Shown: one piece after another, positions 1 to 10,810 of the stretch
Layout: every line of letters begins with the position of its first letter
Position numbering within the stretch: the first letter of the stretch is position 1
Assembly (NCBI GenBank): GCA_018292915.2
Contig: JACVVK020000549.1
Location: forward strand, 212,501-276,500
Length of the DNA stretch: 64,000 nt
DNA from: Batillaria attramentaria
Lineage: Eukaryota; Mollusca; Gastropoda; Batillariidae
Direction of reading: 5' to 3'
Position numbers and translations under genes: made by a program
Notes under the pieces: model-generated
Told to the model about the DNA's origin: nothing
Database searches by the model: none
The model's input: only the letters and a program-made list of their open reading frames with translations

Positions 1-363
1 CACACACACACACACACGCGTTCGTCGAACCGGATATGTATATATATGCGTTAGTACACGGTACCTCTGCGCTACCACGGCCACAGCAAGCCAAGCCCCA
101 CCGACAACGGGCGAGATCCTTTGCAAAACAAAACACGGAACTGACTTCCGACCAGTCACGGCAAAAACGTTTTCCGTGCCACGGCGAAATCAGACCTCTC
201 GGCTGAGTGTGAGCGGAAAAGTGTAAAACAAATGAACTGCAATTCAAAAAGGGAGAATGTGAAAGGGTTCTCAAAGATACACCGAGACAAAGCAGAGTGC
301 CTGAGTCATACCATTCTCCGTCAGTGTATGCCTAGAGGGGGCCGTTTTTTGTTTTTGTTTTTA

Positions 364-487
364 AAACTAGAATGACTGTCTAAAATGCTAAGGTTTATTT
401 CAGAGAAAAAGGCGGTTTTGACAGGGTTTTCAAAACCGCCTTTTTCTCTGAAATAAACCTTAGCATTTTAGACAGTCATTCTAGTTT
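364..487. repeat. Perfect palindrome, 57-bp arms, 10-bp spacer
   Basis: Left arm 364-420, spacer 421-430, right arm 431-487 is its exact reverse complement. A short spacer-like motif (GACAGGGTTT) recurs at about 511 and 558. Confidence 0.97.
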
Positions 488-873
488 AAAAAAAAAAAAA
501 AAAAAAGGGTTTGACAGGGTTTACCCGGGAACGCAGAAGAAGAAGAAGAAGAAGAAGACAGGGTTTTCAGCCGTTCCATTCGGTTTTGCAGGCTGTTGTT
601 GTTGTTTTTGTTTTTATAACAAAACATGACATGACAGACGGATTAGACAGGAGATTCCAATCTGCGCATGACTCGAGACGGCAAAACTGACATGCATCAC
701 AAATACAACCTCCGTCAGAAACTGAATACGTAAATTAATAGTTAAATGATTACAGGCGCCCGTTTTAAAAACAGTTGAAGATGCAAAACCTCATGTCAGC
801 AAAACTTGAAGTGTGGGTGGGTGTGTGGGTGGGTATGACAGCGCCATGACTGTCAGTGTACGTGCGTTAGTAC

Positions 874-875
<2 letters not shown>

Positions 876-942
<67 letters not shown>
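876..942. repeat. (GT)33 microsatellite
   Basis: Uninterrupted dinucleotide tract. Confidence 0.98.
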
Positions 943-943
<1 letters not shown>

Positions 944-1144
944 ACGGTGTGTGTCTGTGTGACACCAGCCTGAATCACCAGTCTGAATGATATGCCGCGT
1001 CCAGGCAGGCAATTAACTCAGACGACTTGACCACACGGCCGCTGAATCCTGACGAGGCACGCCCTCCGGTTAACACACACCAGACGCGAGCTGCTGCCTC
1101 ATCAAATCCGTACCAAACTCACGGGGGCTAGCCAATACGGCGGG

Positions 1145-1316
1145 TAGGTGGGTGGGTGTTTGGGGGTTTAACTTCCTTTTCCACCACGTATGGGTGATAT
1201 CAAAGACGGCACAACGAGAAAAAGGCCAGCACAAATATTTGGCCCCAGTCGGGATTCGAACTCACGACCCGAGCATTGAAAGTCCAACGCTCTACCATTC
1301 GGCTATCCCGGCTCCC
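1145..1316 (-). mobile_element. SINE family 1, full length, 13-bp TSD
   Basis: Minus-strand copy of a ~170-bp tRNA-derived SINE: tRNA-like head (box A GGTAGAGCGTTGGA, box B GTTCGAATCC), body GGGGCCAAATATTTGTGCTG, and a tail of CACCC repeats. Flanked by the perfect duplication CCAATACGGCGGG at 1132-1144 and 1317-1329. Confidence 0.95.
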
Positions 1317-1424
1317 CCAATACGGCGGGAAGTTTTATTTTTCCCCCCGCTACTGTTCGATTAAAATGTTTTAATCAAATTTCACGAGGATGAATAAAAA
1401 TGCACAGGGGGGGGGGGGGGGTGT

Positions 1425-1670
1425 CGAGTGCTATGCCGCTCCCAAACTTAGCACCCTCATTCAGCGGGTACCCACGCCGGCCCGGCATAGCACCGCGTTT
1501 CAGTTCGCCAAACTTGATGATACGCCATAGCTCCGGAAAACTGAACGCTTTGGATTTTCAGTTGCCGGTTAGAGAGACTCAAATTTGCCGTTTATCAACC
1601 AGAAACCGACTTGTACTGATACGTTATTACAATCTAAAGACGTGTATTTGCCCGCGTTTCAAGTTAAAAT
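1425..1670. repeat. Dispersed repeat, copy 1
   Basis: Diverged, inverted relative of 42437-42665: CATAGCACCGCGTTT, ATACGCCATAGCTCCGGAAAA, AGAAACCGAC and CAATCTAAAGA blocks occur in the same order. No function seen. Confidence 0.65.
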
Positions 1671-1679
1671 AACGGCCTT

Positions 1680-3245
1680 AGCCTCAACAGCCCAGCTGGC
1701 AGACTCAAGCATGGTCTGCCCACCTACTGCCTCAGGCAAGCAAGTACTGAAATAGACAGTACAGGGTGAAGGTCTCGGAGACTGAGAAGGGCAGATTACC
1801 GAGATCTGTGATGAGCTAGCGCCGGCTCAGGCTCAGCGTTTATTAGATGATCAAAGTTGCTTGCGAAGTCGTGTATGCAGAGCTAACGTTACTGTATGCG
1901 ACGTTTCTGTTAAATCAGTTTTTAACGTTCTCAGTTCCATACTGATATGGGCCGGTGACATCAGTGAAAGACGGCGTAACCGGTGTGAATAATATTATCA
2001 TGATATGGTCACGGTGGACTACGGAAACTGAATGTGCTCAGACTGCTCAAACCTTGTGTTCTAATAAATCGTCATCTAATCTGAATACACGGTAATTATG
2101 TGAAACGTAGTCTATGTACATGTATTTCCAATTTGAGAGTCATGCAAACATTTCCTTTCAGGTTTGTATAAGAACTGCGATATTCGCTACGCGAACGTTT
2201 TCACTCTTTCAGTCTTTTATTTAGTTTTTTAGCAGAACAAATACCCACAGGTACTCAGTTAGGTACCTTGCACAATGACGACTATTGCAAGGGAGGTGGG
2301 TCAGGGAATCTTGAACTTTGATTATTATAACTATCAATGTTAATCTGGACAGTATGATACATTACAGTAGGTGTGAACTGTGTCACAGCCGGAACACAGA
2401 ACTCTCTGTGGACTGATATTTACAAGGGGATAAGTGTTTCATTTGCTATTTATTACTCACAACACCATCTTTAATTCTGAAGGACATATGATACGTCATT
2501 TTCTTAAAAAAAAAAAAAAGGTAAATGGTGTATGTATTTCACAGTGTTTCCGATTTCGTAAAATACGCACAGAAATCCGAAAATGACACAGAAACTCGTT
2601 TAAATCAGCTATGTTTGGTTAATTTCGATACTTTACATTTTTATAGCTCGTGTTTTCCGTGAACATTTCACTTATGGCAACAAGAAACGAAAAAACGTAG
2701 AATCCCCGACTGTCATGAAATAAATTAGGTCACTATGTCAGGATCAACTTTCTCTCTTTGCCGGACAGGTGTTCAACGAAAATTGGCTCCATAACTGAAA
2801 AGTTATCGCCGAAAATGGCTGTCGACTGAATTACATGTACCACTGAAATGCACTACACGCGTCTGCTAGTCTTGATCTTGCCCTGTGCGGTTGTGTGTAT
2901 AGTTTTGCTAGCCTGGCACACCATCAGTCCAAGCAGGTGACAATTCTTGTATCAAAGAGCTGTCTCGGGTCAGCAGACCGGAAGTCGGACGCCTGGAGGC
3001 AGTAGAGTGACTTCCGGTATTTTCTCTCGGCCAACTTTCGACACGTGTTGACTACTACCAGCGGAGGAAAGGTCAAAATAATTATTCCACCAGTCCAGCA
3101 GCCAGAAAGAAGCACGCGGTATTTAAACTGAGAGCAAAAGCAGCCGAACTGCATCCCAGTTGTGTCAATGTCCGAGCCTCAGATGTGTTGACCCGGCGTG
3201 ATAAAATAAAATCTTGATTTTTCTTTGGCTCCCCGCTCAGTGTCA

Positions 3246-3250
<5 letters not shown>
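1680..3250. other. Intergenic, nothing recognised
   Basis: Moderately AT-rich unique-looking DNA with short poly(A) tracts. No convincing exon or repeat. Confidence 0.6.

Positions 3251-3326
<76 letters not shown>
3251..3326. repeat. (TG)38 microsatellite
   Basis: Uninterrupted dinucleotide tract. Confidence 0.98.
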
Positions 3327-3329
<3 letters not shown>

Positions 3330-3553
3330 CAACTGAAGTCAGTTTTGTTCTGGGGGTAAGGGTCGTGCTATACTTGTCAGTTTTCAGTTTGTTTTTTGAT
3401 GGTCGCTGGGAATTTGGTTGGTTGGTCTAAGCTCAGGCTGGTTTTGGTCAAGTTCTTGGTGTGTTTCTCCTCGGGTTTGGGTTCCTAGTGCTGGCGTTGT
3501 TCTTGCAGTATCAAGTTGGTTGTTTCAAGTGCTTTTTCGGGGGAGGGGGGGGG

Positions 3554-3606
3554 GGCCGAGATAGCCGAATGGTAGAGCGCTGGACTTTCCGAATGCTCGG
3601 GTCACA
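3554..3606 (+). mobile_element. SINE family 1, head fragment
   Basis: Only the tRNA-like head (GCCGAATGGTAGAGCGCTGG through the box B region) remains, following a G-run. Confidence 0.75.
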
Positions 3607-3770
3607 GGGGAAGCAATTAAAACTGACAAACAAACATGGCCTCTTCAATGACCCTTCCTACCTACAACTGTTGTTACATCAGTCATCGACTACGCTTCCG
3701 GCTGTTGGCTCAGTGCCAGCAATTACAAATGCTGTCACTGCACTGTCAAGGTGTCTAAGTAGTTATATAC

Positions 3771-3944
3771 GGGGAGCCGGGATGGTCGAATGGTAGAGCG
3801 TTGGACTGCTAATGCTCGGTTCGTGAGTTCGATCCCGGCTAGGGCCAAATATTTGTGCTGGCTTTTTCATCGTTGCCCCGCCTATGATATCACCCGTATG
3901 TGGTGGAAAAGGACGTTAAACCCCGAAACACCCACCCACCCGCC
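3771..3944 (+). mobile_element. SINE family 1, full length
   Basis: Complete head, body and CACCC tail. CTAAGTAGTT occurs on both sides (3755-3764 and 3945-3954) as the target-site duplication. Confidence 0.93.
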
Positions 3945-4373
3945 CTAAGTAGTTTGACAATAGATACACTGACGTACCACGAAAACAGCTCAGAACGATC
4001 TGTGAGCATAAAAAAACTGATAGCATTGGCCCCTTCAAAGATGGACACGCCAAAATTCTGCATAGGCTGACAGAGGGCCAAGCACGTTTTGTATTAATTG
4101 TTATCCTCCCTTGAGAGTCTTATGAAAGGGTTTTGCTGTAACTGCGCCGGGGAGTTCTTGCTTTCTCTAGTTTTGTTTCGTGTCCGACAAACGCCAAACA
4201 GAAAACAAAAATCGATTGTCAAGCGGATGGACTGATCATCAAAACTGCTACTTAGACAGTGAACGCCTGTGTAAAAATTCATAATGGTCGGGAGCCGTCT
4301 GTACTTGAAGATGTCGCGGTTTAGAAATCGAGGCTAAACCACATACCTAAAGGCTAGTTATGCGGGTTAAACG

Positions 4374-4413
<40 letters not shown>

Positions 4414-4557
4414 AGGAATTGATGTTTTCGCACTAACTTGAACAGAATATATTTCGTTGCCTTTGCCAGCATAAAGAAATGGAATTTTTACAGATATGAC
4501 CTAGGCCGCGGCTCAAGTTCTAACCATGCTCTTCTCTTCAGTTAAAAACCCACATGG

Positions 4558-4599
<42 letters not shown>

Positions 4600-4600
<1 letters not shown>

Positions 4601-5113
4601 CAGCGTCAGTGCATGCGTGTCACGGCTGACTGATTTCAGTGTACGGCGCCGCGGAAACTGATGCACGGTGGGAGAGAAAGTCACTGAGTGAGAGCGGAAA
4701 GCGAAAGAGTTACTGAAACATTTCCAGAGTCAGTATTCCAGCTAACCGTCCAACAAACTGAAATGTAAAGCAATGTAAAATCTGGTCTTCTAGTGATTCT
4801 GCAGAAGAATGATGAGTGCTACGTGAAATTATTTGGAAACTGACTTCCCCGATCACTCATGGGCGGTTACCCGAACTAACCCACGCCGTGCCATTGCCTC
4901 GCTTTCACTGAGTGGTACCCTTGAGTCACCGTGGCAGACTGTGACGACAGCGATCAAGTAAATGCATTGGGAACCATTCTCGACTCTACACCCGTATGCA
5001 AGTCAAAATGGCGCTGTATTGACATCTTTCAACGCTTATCGACTTCTCTCCTGCCTAAAATAAACCTATACAGACTAGTATTCAGAGGCCGGTGTGGGTG
5101 TGTGTGCGGTGCG

Positions 5114-5146
<33 letters not shown>

Positions 5147-5147
5147 C

Positions 5148-5184
<37 letters not shown>

Positions 5185-5985
5185 ATTGTACGATAACCTT
5201 CCACAGTTCACAACTGATTACACGCGCAATCAAAACTCATCCGCAATTTTTCTTTCCTTTTCTTTGTCCACTGACAGTTCAAGTCGATCCAATACTACGG
5301 TATGCCGCCGGGCATGGGCTGAGGGATAAGAATCTAATTCAATTCAATTCAATTCAATATCTTTATTATTCGACTGAGCCACTTTGCGCAATTTGTTTTC
5401 AGTGGCGTAAAACTGAAAGAAAGAAAAACACGAGGTGGTTTAGGAGATAGCCACCATTACATCCGTCCACACACACACGCAGACACACGTCTCACAAATC
5501 CCGCCAAAAAGAACGCAGCAGCATAGTGTGCACGTAAGGTGTCTATGACGCAGATTTCGTTACGTCACTGTGTGCGTGAAAGCAAAGATCTTGGAAACAT
5601 ATTTCTGATTCCAAGGTCTTTGGTGAAAGTATGTATTGTGTGGAGAAACGTCACAGTCGTGTTTTGTATAACCAAAGACATTACATTACAAAAGCCTCCA
5701 TGGCTCCCTTGTGACACAGGTCAAGGTCATTCACAAGAGTATGTTTGTAAAGCTCTTATCACTATCCATCATCATGCCAAGTAAAGTGTCTCTGGCGCTC
5801 TGAGTTCATGGCAATATTACAATTTTCCCCGAAACAGTTTGTATGGCCTTGACCTTTGGTCAAAGTCATTCCAATGAGATCTCATCAATGTCTATCATTA
5901 TGCGAAGTTTGATGCCTCTAGTATTTGTAGTTCCTCCGAAAACAGTAATGTTAAAATTCACAACAGACACAACAAACAGCCAAAC
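4600..5985. other. Intergenic with short microsatellites
   Basis: A (GA)n/(TG)n run near 5110-5182 and a fragment CCCCGATCACTCATGGG at 4847 that recurs near 31319, 49163 (inverted) and 54946. No gene seen. Confidence 0.6.
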
Positions 5986-6165
5986 CAGAAGGGGGAGGAA
6001 GCCAGAGTACCCGCAGAGAACCCCTCGACGATCGGCCCGAATGAACGATGCCATGTACGAAAAGGAAAAATTCTTCGCCCCGAGTGGGACTCGAAACCTG
6101 ACCTCAGTCAGTCTCGCATTGGTGGCGAAGTCTGTTACCACTAGACCACCGACCGCCCCATGATT
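5985..6165 (-). mobile_element. SINE family 2-type head and central block
   Basis: Minus strand: GTGGTCTAGTGGTAACAGAC, box B GGTTTCGAGTCCC, then GGGTACTCTGGCTTCCTCCC. The 3' body is not recognisable beyond that. Confidence 0.65.
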
Positions 6166-7611
6166 CGCCTGACAAAGGACGGGTGCTCACAGTGAATGAC
6201 AAGAGCATGAGTAGTGTAACAACAACAACAACAATAATAATAATAATAATAATTTCACAGTGTAGTACAACTGTATCGACTGAAAATTAGTTCTGCGCGG
6301 CAAAGCCGTTCAGAACTCACAAAGACAATTCAATGCAATACATCACTGACGAATATCATTCTGAATAATAATATGGTATAGGGCGTTGACCAAAGAATAA
6401 AGCGCTTACATCATAAAACCTGGGACTGGTCGGTTTTGTCGGTTGTTTACGGTCACTGCTGTAAAACTAGTATCAACACATGAAATACATAACCAGTGCC
6501 GCCGGGTCTGCAGCATAATTTGGCCTATAACCAACCTAGACCTTCACTTTTTGATACAGAAGAGAGTGGGGTGGTGATTATATTAGCCTGGGAGAGGGGC
6601 AACTGATGAGGTACAGTTTTCAATTTTACGCTTTGAAGGACAAGTTGCGATACATTTCACACTCAGGCCTCATCTTTTCCTGTACCGCTAATTGGCATTT
6701 CAATTAAATCAATTCTGTTGTCTTGCGTTTTGTGTCCGTCTTTAAAAAAAAAAAAAAAAAAAAGGGGGGGGGGGGCATTTGTTATTACAACAGTGGAACT
6801 TGGTTTCGACGCAACGGTCAGTTTCCGAACTTCCGGCTGGTTGCTCTACTGATCAACAAACAACACAGAACAAAGACTTACCGTGACAAGCAGACGTTTA
6901 AGAAGAGAGAGTGAGTTGTGATGTTCCAGGGTCCCCCCCCCCCCCGAAAAAATTGCAATAATAATAAAAATAATAAAAAATGTTTTAAAAAACATACGTA
7001 AACAAAATCAAAATAAATAAATATTATAAATGAGAAACTGATATTTCATTCATTCTGTGACGAGGAGCGGCGCCCGAGCAATCCCCCCCCCCCCCCCTCT
7101 CTCTCTCTCTCACCCAACAAACTGATCCTGCCGTGTCCCTTTTTCGTGGCCTGTACATTAACAGCCACGTCACGCCTGCCCCCCGGAGGACAACAGGAAA
7201 CTGCAGGCCACGACCCCTGTCACCGTGAACCCTGGAACTGCTTGCTCGGCATAAAATTTCTGCACGGGGGTTAGACAAGATGGCAGGGAGGTTTTTTTCC
7301 GGTGCTACTTCGAAGTGTTGACGACTGTTCTATTGAAATATGAGCCATGCAATCGCCTTTACCAGTTGAGAACTAAGCCGGCGAAAAATCTCGTGCTGTC
7401 TGCCGGGTGTGCAGCACGCAGGCCACATACCTCGTTTCGAGTGGGATTATTCGGGCTGAGTCAGTTCTGAAGTGTTCACATTGTAGTAACGTTTTATGTC
7501 AGTCGGGTCACGTCGCGCCGTGAACTTGAACTAGGTCCTGCATACGCGTTTCGTCTCATTTCTGTCGCAGTTAGGTCTGCCAGCAATGGAACTTTTCGAG
7601 ACTGACCGAGT
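6166..7611. other. Intergenic, nothing recognised
   Basis: Homopolymer tracts and an AT-rich stretch near 6960-7030; no gene seen. Confidence 0.6.
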
Positions 7612-8005
7612 CCTCCTGTACTGTCTTTGCTGAGCCCATAGACAGTCTCCTGTACTTTAAGTCTTTGCTGAGCCCATAGTCTCCTGTACTGTCTTTGCTG
7701 AGCCCATAGACAGTCTCCTGTACTGTCTTTGTTGAGCCCATAGACAGTCTCCTGTACTGTCTTTGCTGAGCCCATACAATCTCCTGTACTGTCTTTGCTG
7801 AGCCCATAGACAGTCTCCTGTGCTGTCTTTGCTGAGCCCATAGACAGTCTCCTGTACTGTCTTTGCTGAGCCCATACAATCTCCTGTACTGTCTTTGCTG
7901 AGCCCATAGACAGTCTCCTGTACTGTCTTTGCTGAGCCCATACAATCTCCTGTACTGTCTTTGCTGAGCCCATAGACAGTCTCCTGTACTGTCTTTGCTG
8001 AGCCC
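7612..8005. repeat. Minisatellite of ~34/31-bp units
   Basis: About twelve copies of CTGTCTTTGCTGAGCCCATA followed by GACAGTCTCCTGTA or by the shorter CAATCTCCTGTA. Long and short units alternate towards the right end. The open frames across it are a by-product of the repeat. Confidence 0.95.
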
Positions 8006-8394
8006 AAACTGATTCAGTAACTATTGTTAGGGCCCTCCTGCCGCGTCGCTTCCTTCCCAAATGTGTTGTGTGCGGCAGCGTGTTGGACAACTGTTCATTA
8101 AAAAAGTGTTCAAACACAAACCATGTTTTGTACCGCCGCGTGGCAAGTGCCGGCGCTGCTTCTCACAGGCCGTGATGGGGCAACAGAGGATGCTTAGCCT
8201 AAGCACGAAGCCCTGTTGCCCCAAGCTCACCAAATAGATAGGTTTGGCCATACTAGGCTCATCCAGGGGTTAAAGTGGTCAGTGATCCAAAAGGAGGCAA
8301 AGTGTGGACAAAGTGGCAATGCATTATGTTATGGGTGTCGGGGGCATGTTAATTTTAGGACTGAAGACCTGTGTATCAGTGTGTGTGTGTGTGT

Positions 8395-9392
8395 GTGTAT
8401 GCAGAACGTAGGACTGGGGTGTGTGTGCAGAATCTAGGACTGGGGTGTGTGTGCAGAACGTAGGACTGGGGTGTGTGTGCAGAACGTAGGACTGGGGTGT
8501 GTGTGCAGAACGTAGGACTGGGGTGTGTGTGCAGAACGTAGGACTGGGGTGTGTGTGCAGAACGTAGGACTGGGGTGTGTGTGCAGAACGTAGGACTGGG
8601 GTGTGTGTGCAGAACCTGGGTGTGTGTGCAGAACCTAGGACTGGGGTGTGTGTGCAGAACCTAGGACTGGGGTGTGTGTGCAGAGCCTAAGACTGGGGAG
8701 TGTGTGCAGAACCTAGGACCGGGGTGTGTGTGCAGAGCCTAAGACTGGGGAGTGTGTGCAGAACCTAGGACTGGGGTGTGTGTGCAGAGCCTAAGACTGG
8801 GGAGTGTGTGCAGAACCTAGGACTGGGGTGTGTGTGCAGAGCCTAAGACTGGGGAGTGTGTGCAGAACCTAGGACTGGGGTGTGTGTGCAGAGCCTAAGA
8901 CTGGGGAGTGTGTGCAGAGCCTAAGACTGGGGTGTGTGTGCAGAACCTAGGACTGGGGAGTGTGTGCAGAACCTAGGACTGGGGTGTGTGTGCAGAGCCT
9001 AAGACTGGGGTGTGTGTGCAGAACCTAGGACTGGGGTGTGTGTGCAGAGCCTAAGACTGGGGTGTGTGTGCAGAACCTAGGACTGGGGTGTGTGTGCAGA
9101 ACCTAGGACTGGGGTGTGTGTGCAGAACCTGGGTGTGTGTGCAGAACCTAGGACTGGGGTGTGTGTGCAGAACCTAGGACTGGGGTGTGTGTGCAGAACC
9201 TAGGACTGGGGAGTGTGTGCAGAACCTAGGACTGGGGTGTGTGTGCAGAGCCTAAGACTGGGGAGTGTGTGCAGAGCCTAAGACTGGGGTGTGTGTGCAG
9301 AACCTAGGACTGGGGAGTGTGTGCAGAACCTAGGACTGGGGTGTGTGTGCAGAGCCTAAGACTGGGGAGTGTGTGCAGAACCTAGGACTGGG
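8395..9392. repeat. Minisatellite of 26-bp units, about 38 copies
   Basis: Core GACTGGGGTGTGTGTGCAGA with variants AACGTAG, AACCTAG and AGCCTAA, and GAGTGTGTG versus GTGTGTGTG. In 8690-8930 two variants alternate as 52-bp dimers. A shortened unit occurs at about 8610 and again at about 9122. Confidence 0.95.
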
Positions 9393-9942
9393 GATCTGTG
9401 TATCACTGGCATGGATTGAGGAACATCACAAGCAGTGAAGGAAAAAAAAAATTCAAAGAAAAAATAAATCAACTTCACAACCATATAACCCAAACACAGT
9501 AATATGTCAGTAAAATTTATTCCATGTTTTAACGCTAGTGACAGAAAAACACACAACTATTGAAACCTGCACGTATAACTTTAACGTATTATATCTCAAG
9601 TCATTTGCAAGACAGTGAAACTGTTCACAGGAAGAGGTGTAGGTGCTTGAGTACACACATCATGAGCAATCATCATCGGCTGATGTGAATTTCATTGATT
9701 TTCAGAACAGAGGAGAGACTGAGAGTCATGAATGGAGACGAAGCTACATAAGTGCTGGATCCTGTATGGTGTGTAGTGCTCTGCAAAAAATAAATAAATA
9801 AATAAATAAATAAAATAAATAGAAAGAAAAAAATTAAAAGCAATCGATCATGATAAATAATAAGAATTAATAATTAAAAAAAAAGTAAAAAGAAAGAAAA
9901 GACAAACAATATGATCATGAGCCAGACGGTTTTCATTGTTAT

Positions 9943-10147
9943 TAGTGAGACTTAGTAGGACTTCGTACGGAGGATTTCATTGAGCAGCGTAACCCATTTA
10001 CATGTGAATTAGGCTCACACGGCAGAGGCCGCAAGCTGCTAACGCGCTACGATTAGCTAATGGTACCCGTAACGTGCCTAATTTACATGCAAGTGGGTTA
10101 CGCTGCTCAGCGAAGTTCTCCGTACGAAGCCCTACTAAGTCTCACTA
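9943..10147. mobile_element. MITE with ~72-bp inverted arms
   Basis: Starts TAGTGAGACTTAGTAGG and ends with its imperfect reverse complement CCTACTAAGTCTCACTA. The arms include GAGCAGCGTAACCCA and its inverse. No coding capacity. It lies about 415 bp downstream of the NCAPG stop and could fall in its 3' UTR. Confidence 0.85.
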
Positions 10148-10561
10148 GTGTTGTAGGGGAGGTAGACTTTTTTCTTATCAGTTATCATTTCGCAGGCTAC
10201 TGGAAGACAATTACTGTCTGTTGAAACCACTGTTTTTCGCCTCTGCACAACACCAGCAGCATCAAAACCAATCACGTGGCTCCCAACATGGCAACATAGA
10301 TAGGTTTAAGTTCTTATCCCCGATATCGTTCACGTGGACAGTGTAGGCCTAGTGATATCTTATCAAGCCACACACACACATACACACACACACACAGAGG
10401 TGGTATTTTTAGTGTTAACTTCCCCACTACCAACACACAACCACAACCACCCATAAATTTGTTTGGAAAATCAACATAAAAACTGACCTTTTTGCGTGGT
10501 GGTGTTTTAAGTGTTAACCTTCCCACAACCACCCAGTAAAGTGAAATGCAATAAAATAAAA

Positions 10562-10733
10562 TCAACACCAAAACCTCACCAACCTTTTTGTGCCAGGGGT
10601 GCGTGTGCGACTGCTGGGGGTTTTGGTGGTGTCCAGGAGCAGACTATCTAGGTTGGCTTTAACGTTCTCCATGTCCGACTTCTCCATTGCTTCACGATGG
10701 GATGGCGTGGTGAACATACTGCTGTCTAGTTTG
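10562..10733 (-). CDS. NCAPG: NCAPG coding exon 18, C-terminus (residues 1007-1063)
   Basis: Encodes HREAMEKSDMENVKANL and a TP-containing basic tail, then TGA at 10562-10564. The acceptor AACCTCAG is preceded directly by a (TG)n tract. The tail has several Thr-Pro sites that could be CDK targets, as is known for condensin subunits. A potential donor inside it (AAAAG/GTTGGTGAG) leaves open an alternative end. Confidence 0.7.
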
Positions 10734-10739
10734 CTGAGG

Positions 10740-10810
<71 letters not shown>

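Noticed and set aside
364..487. microRNA precursor hairpin
   Set aside because: A perfect 57-bp stem without bulges, with a repeated spacer, fits a template-switch palindrome better than a pre-miRNA.
3781..3845. Possible tRNA gene (box A and box B)
   Set aside because: The same head recurs attached to a SINE body and CACCC tail with TSDs; the folding is degenerate.
7494..8117. Long minus-strand open frames of repeated GLSKDSTGD / GSAKTVQE units
   Set aside because: They come from the 34/31-bp minisatellite; three overlapping frames are open at once and there is no splice or homology support.
10314..10571. Extra NCAPG exon downstream of the stop
   Set aside because: The open frame is low-complexity with no conserved block and no good acceptor; left only as a remote possibility.
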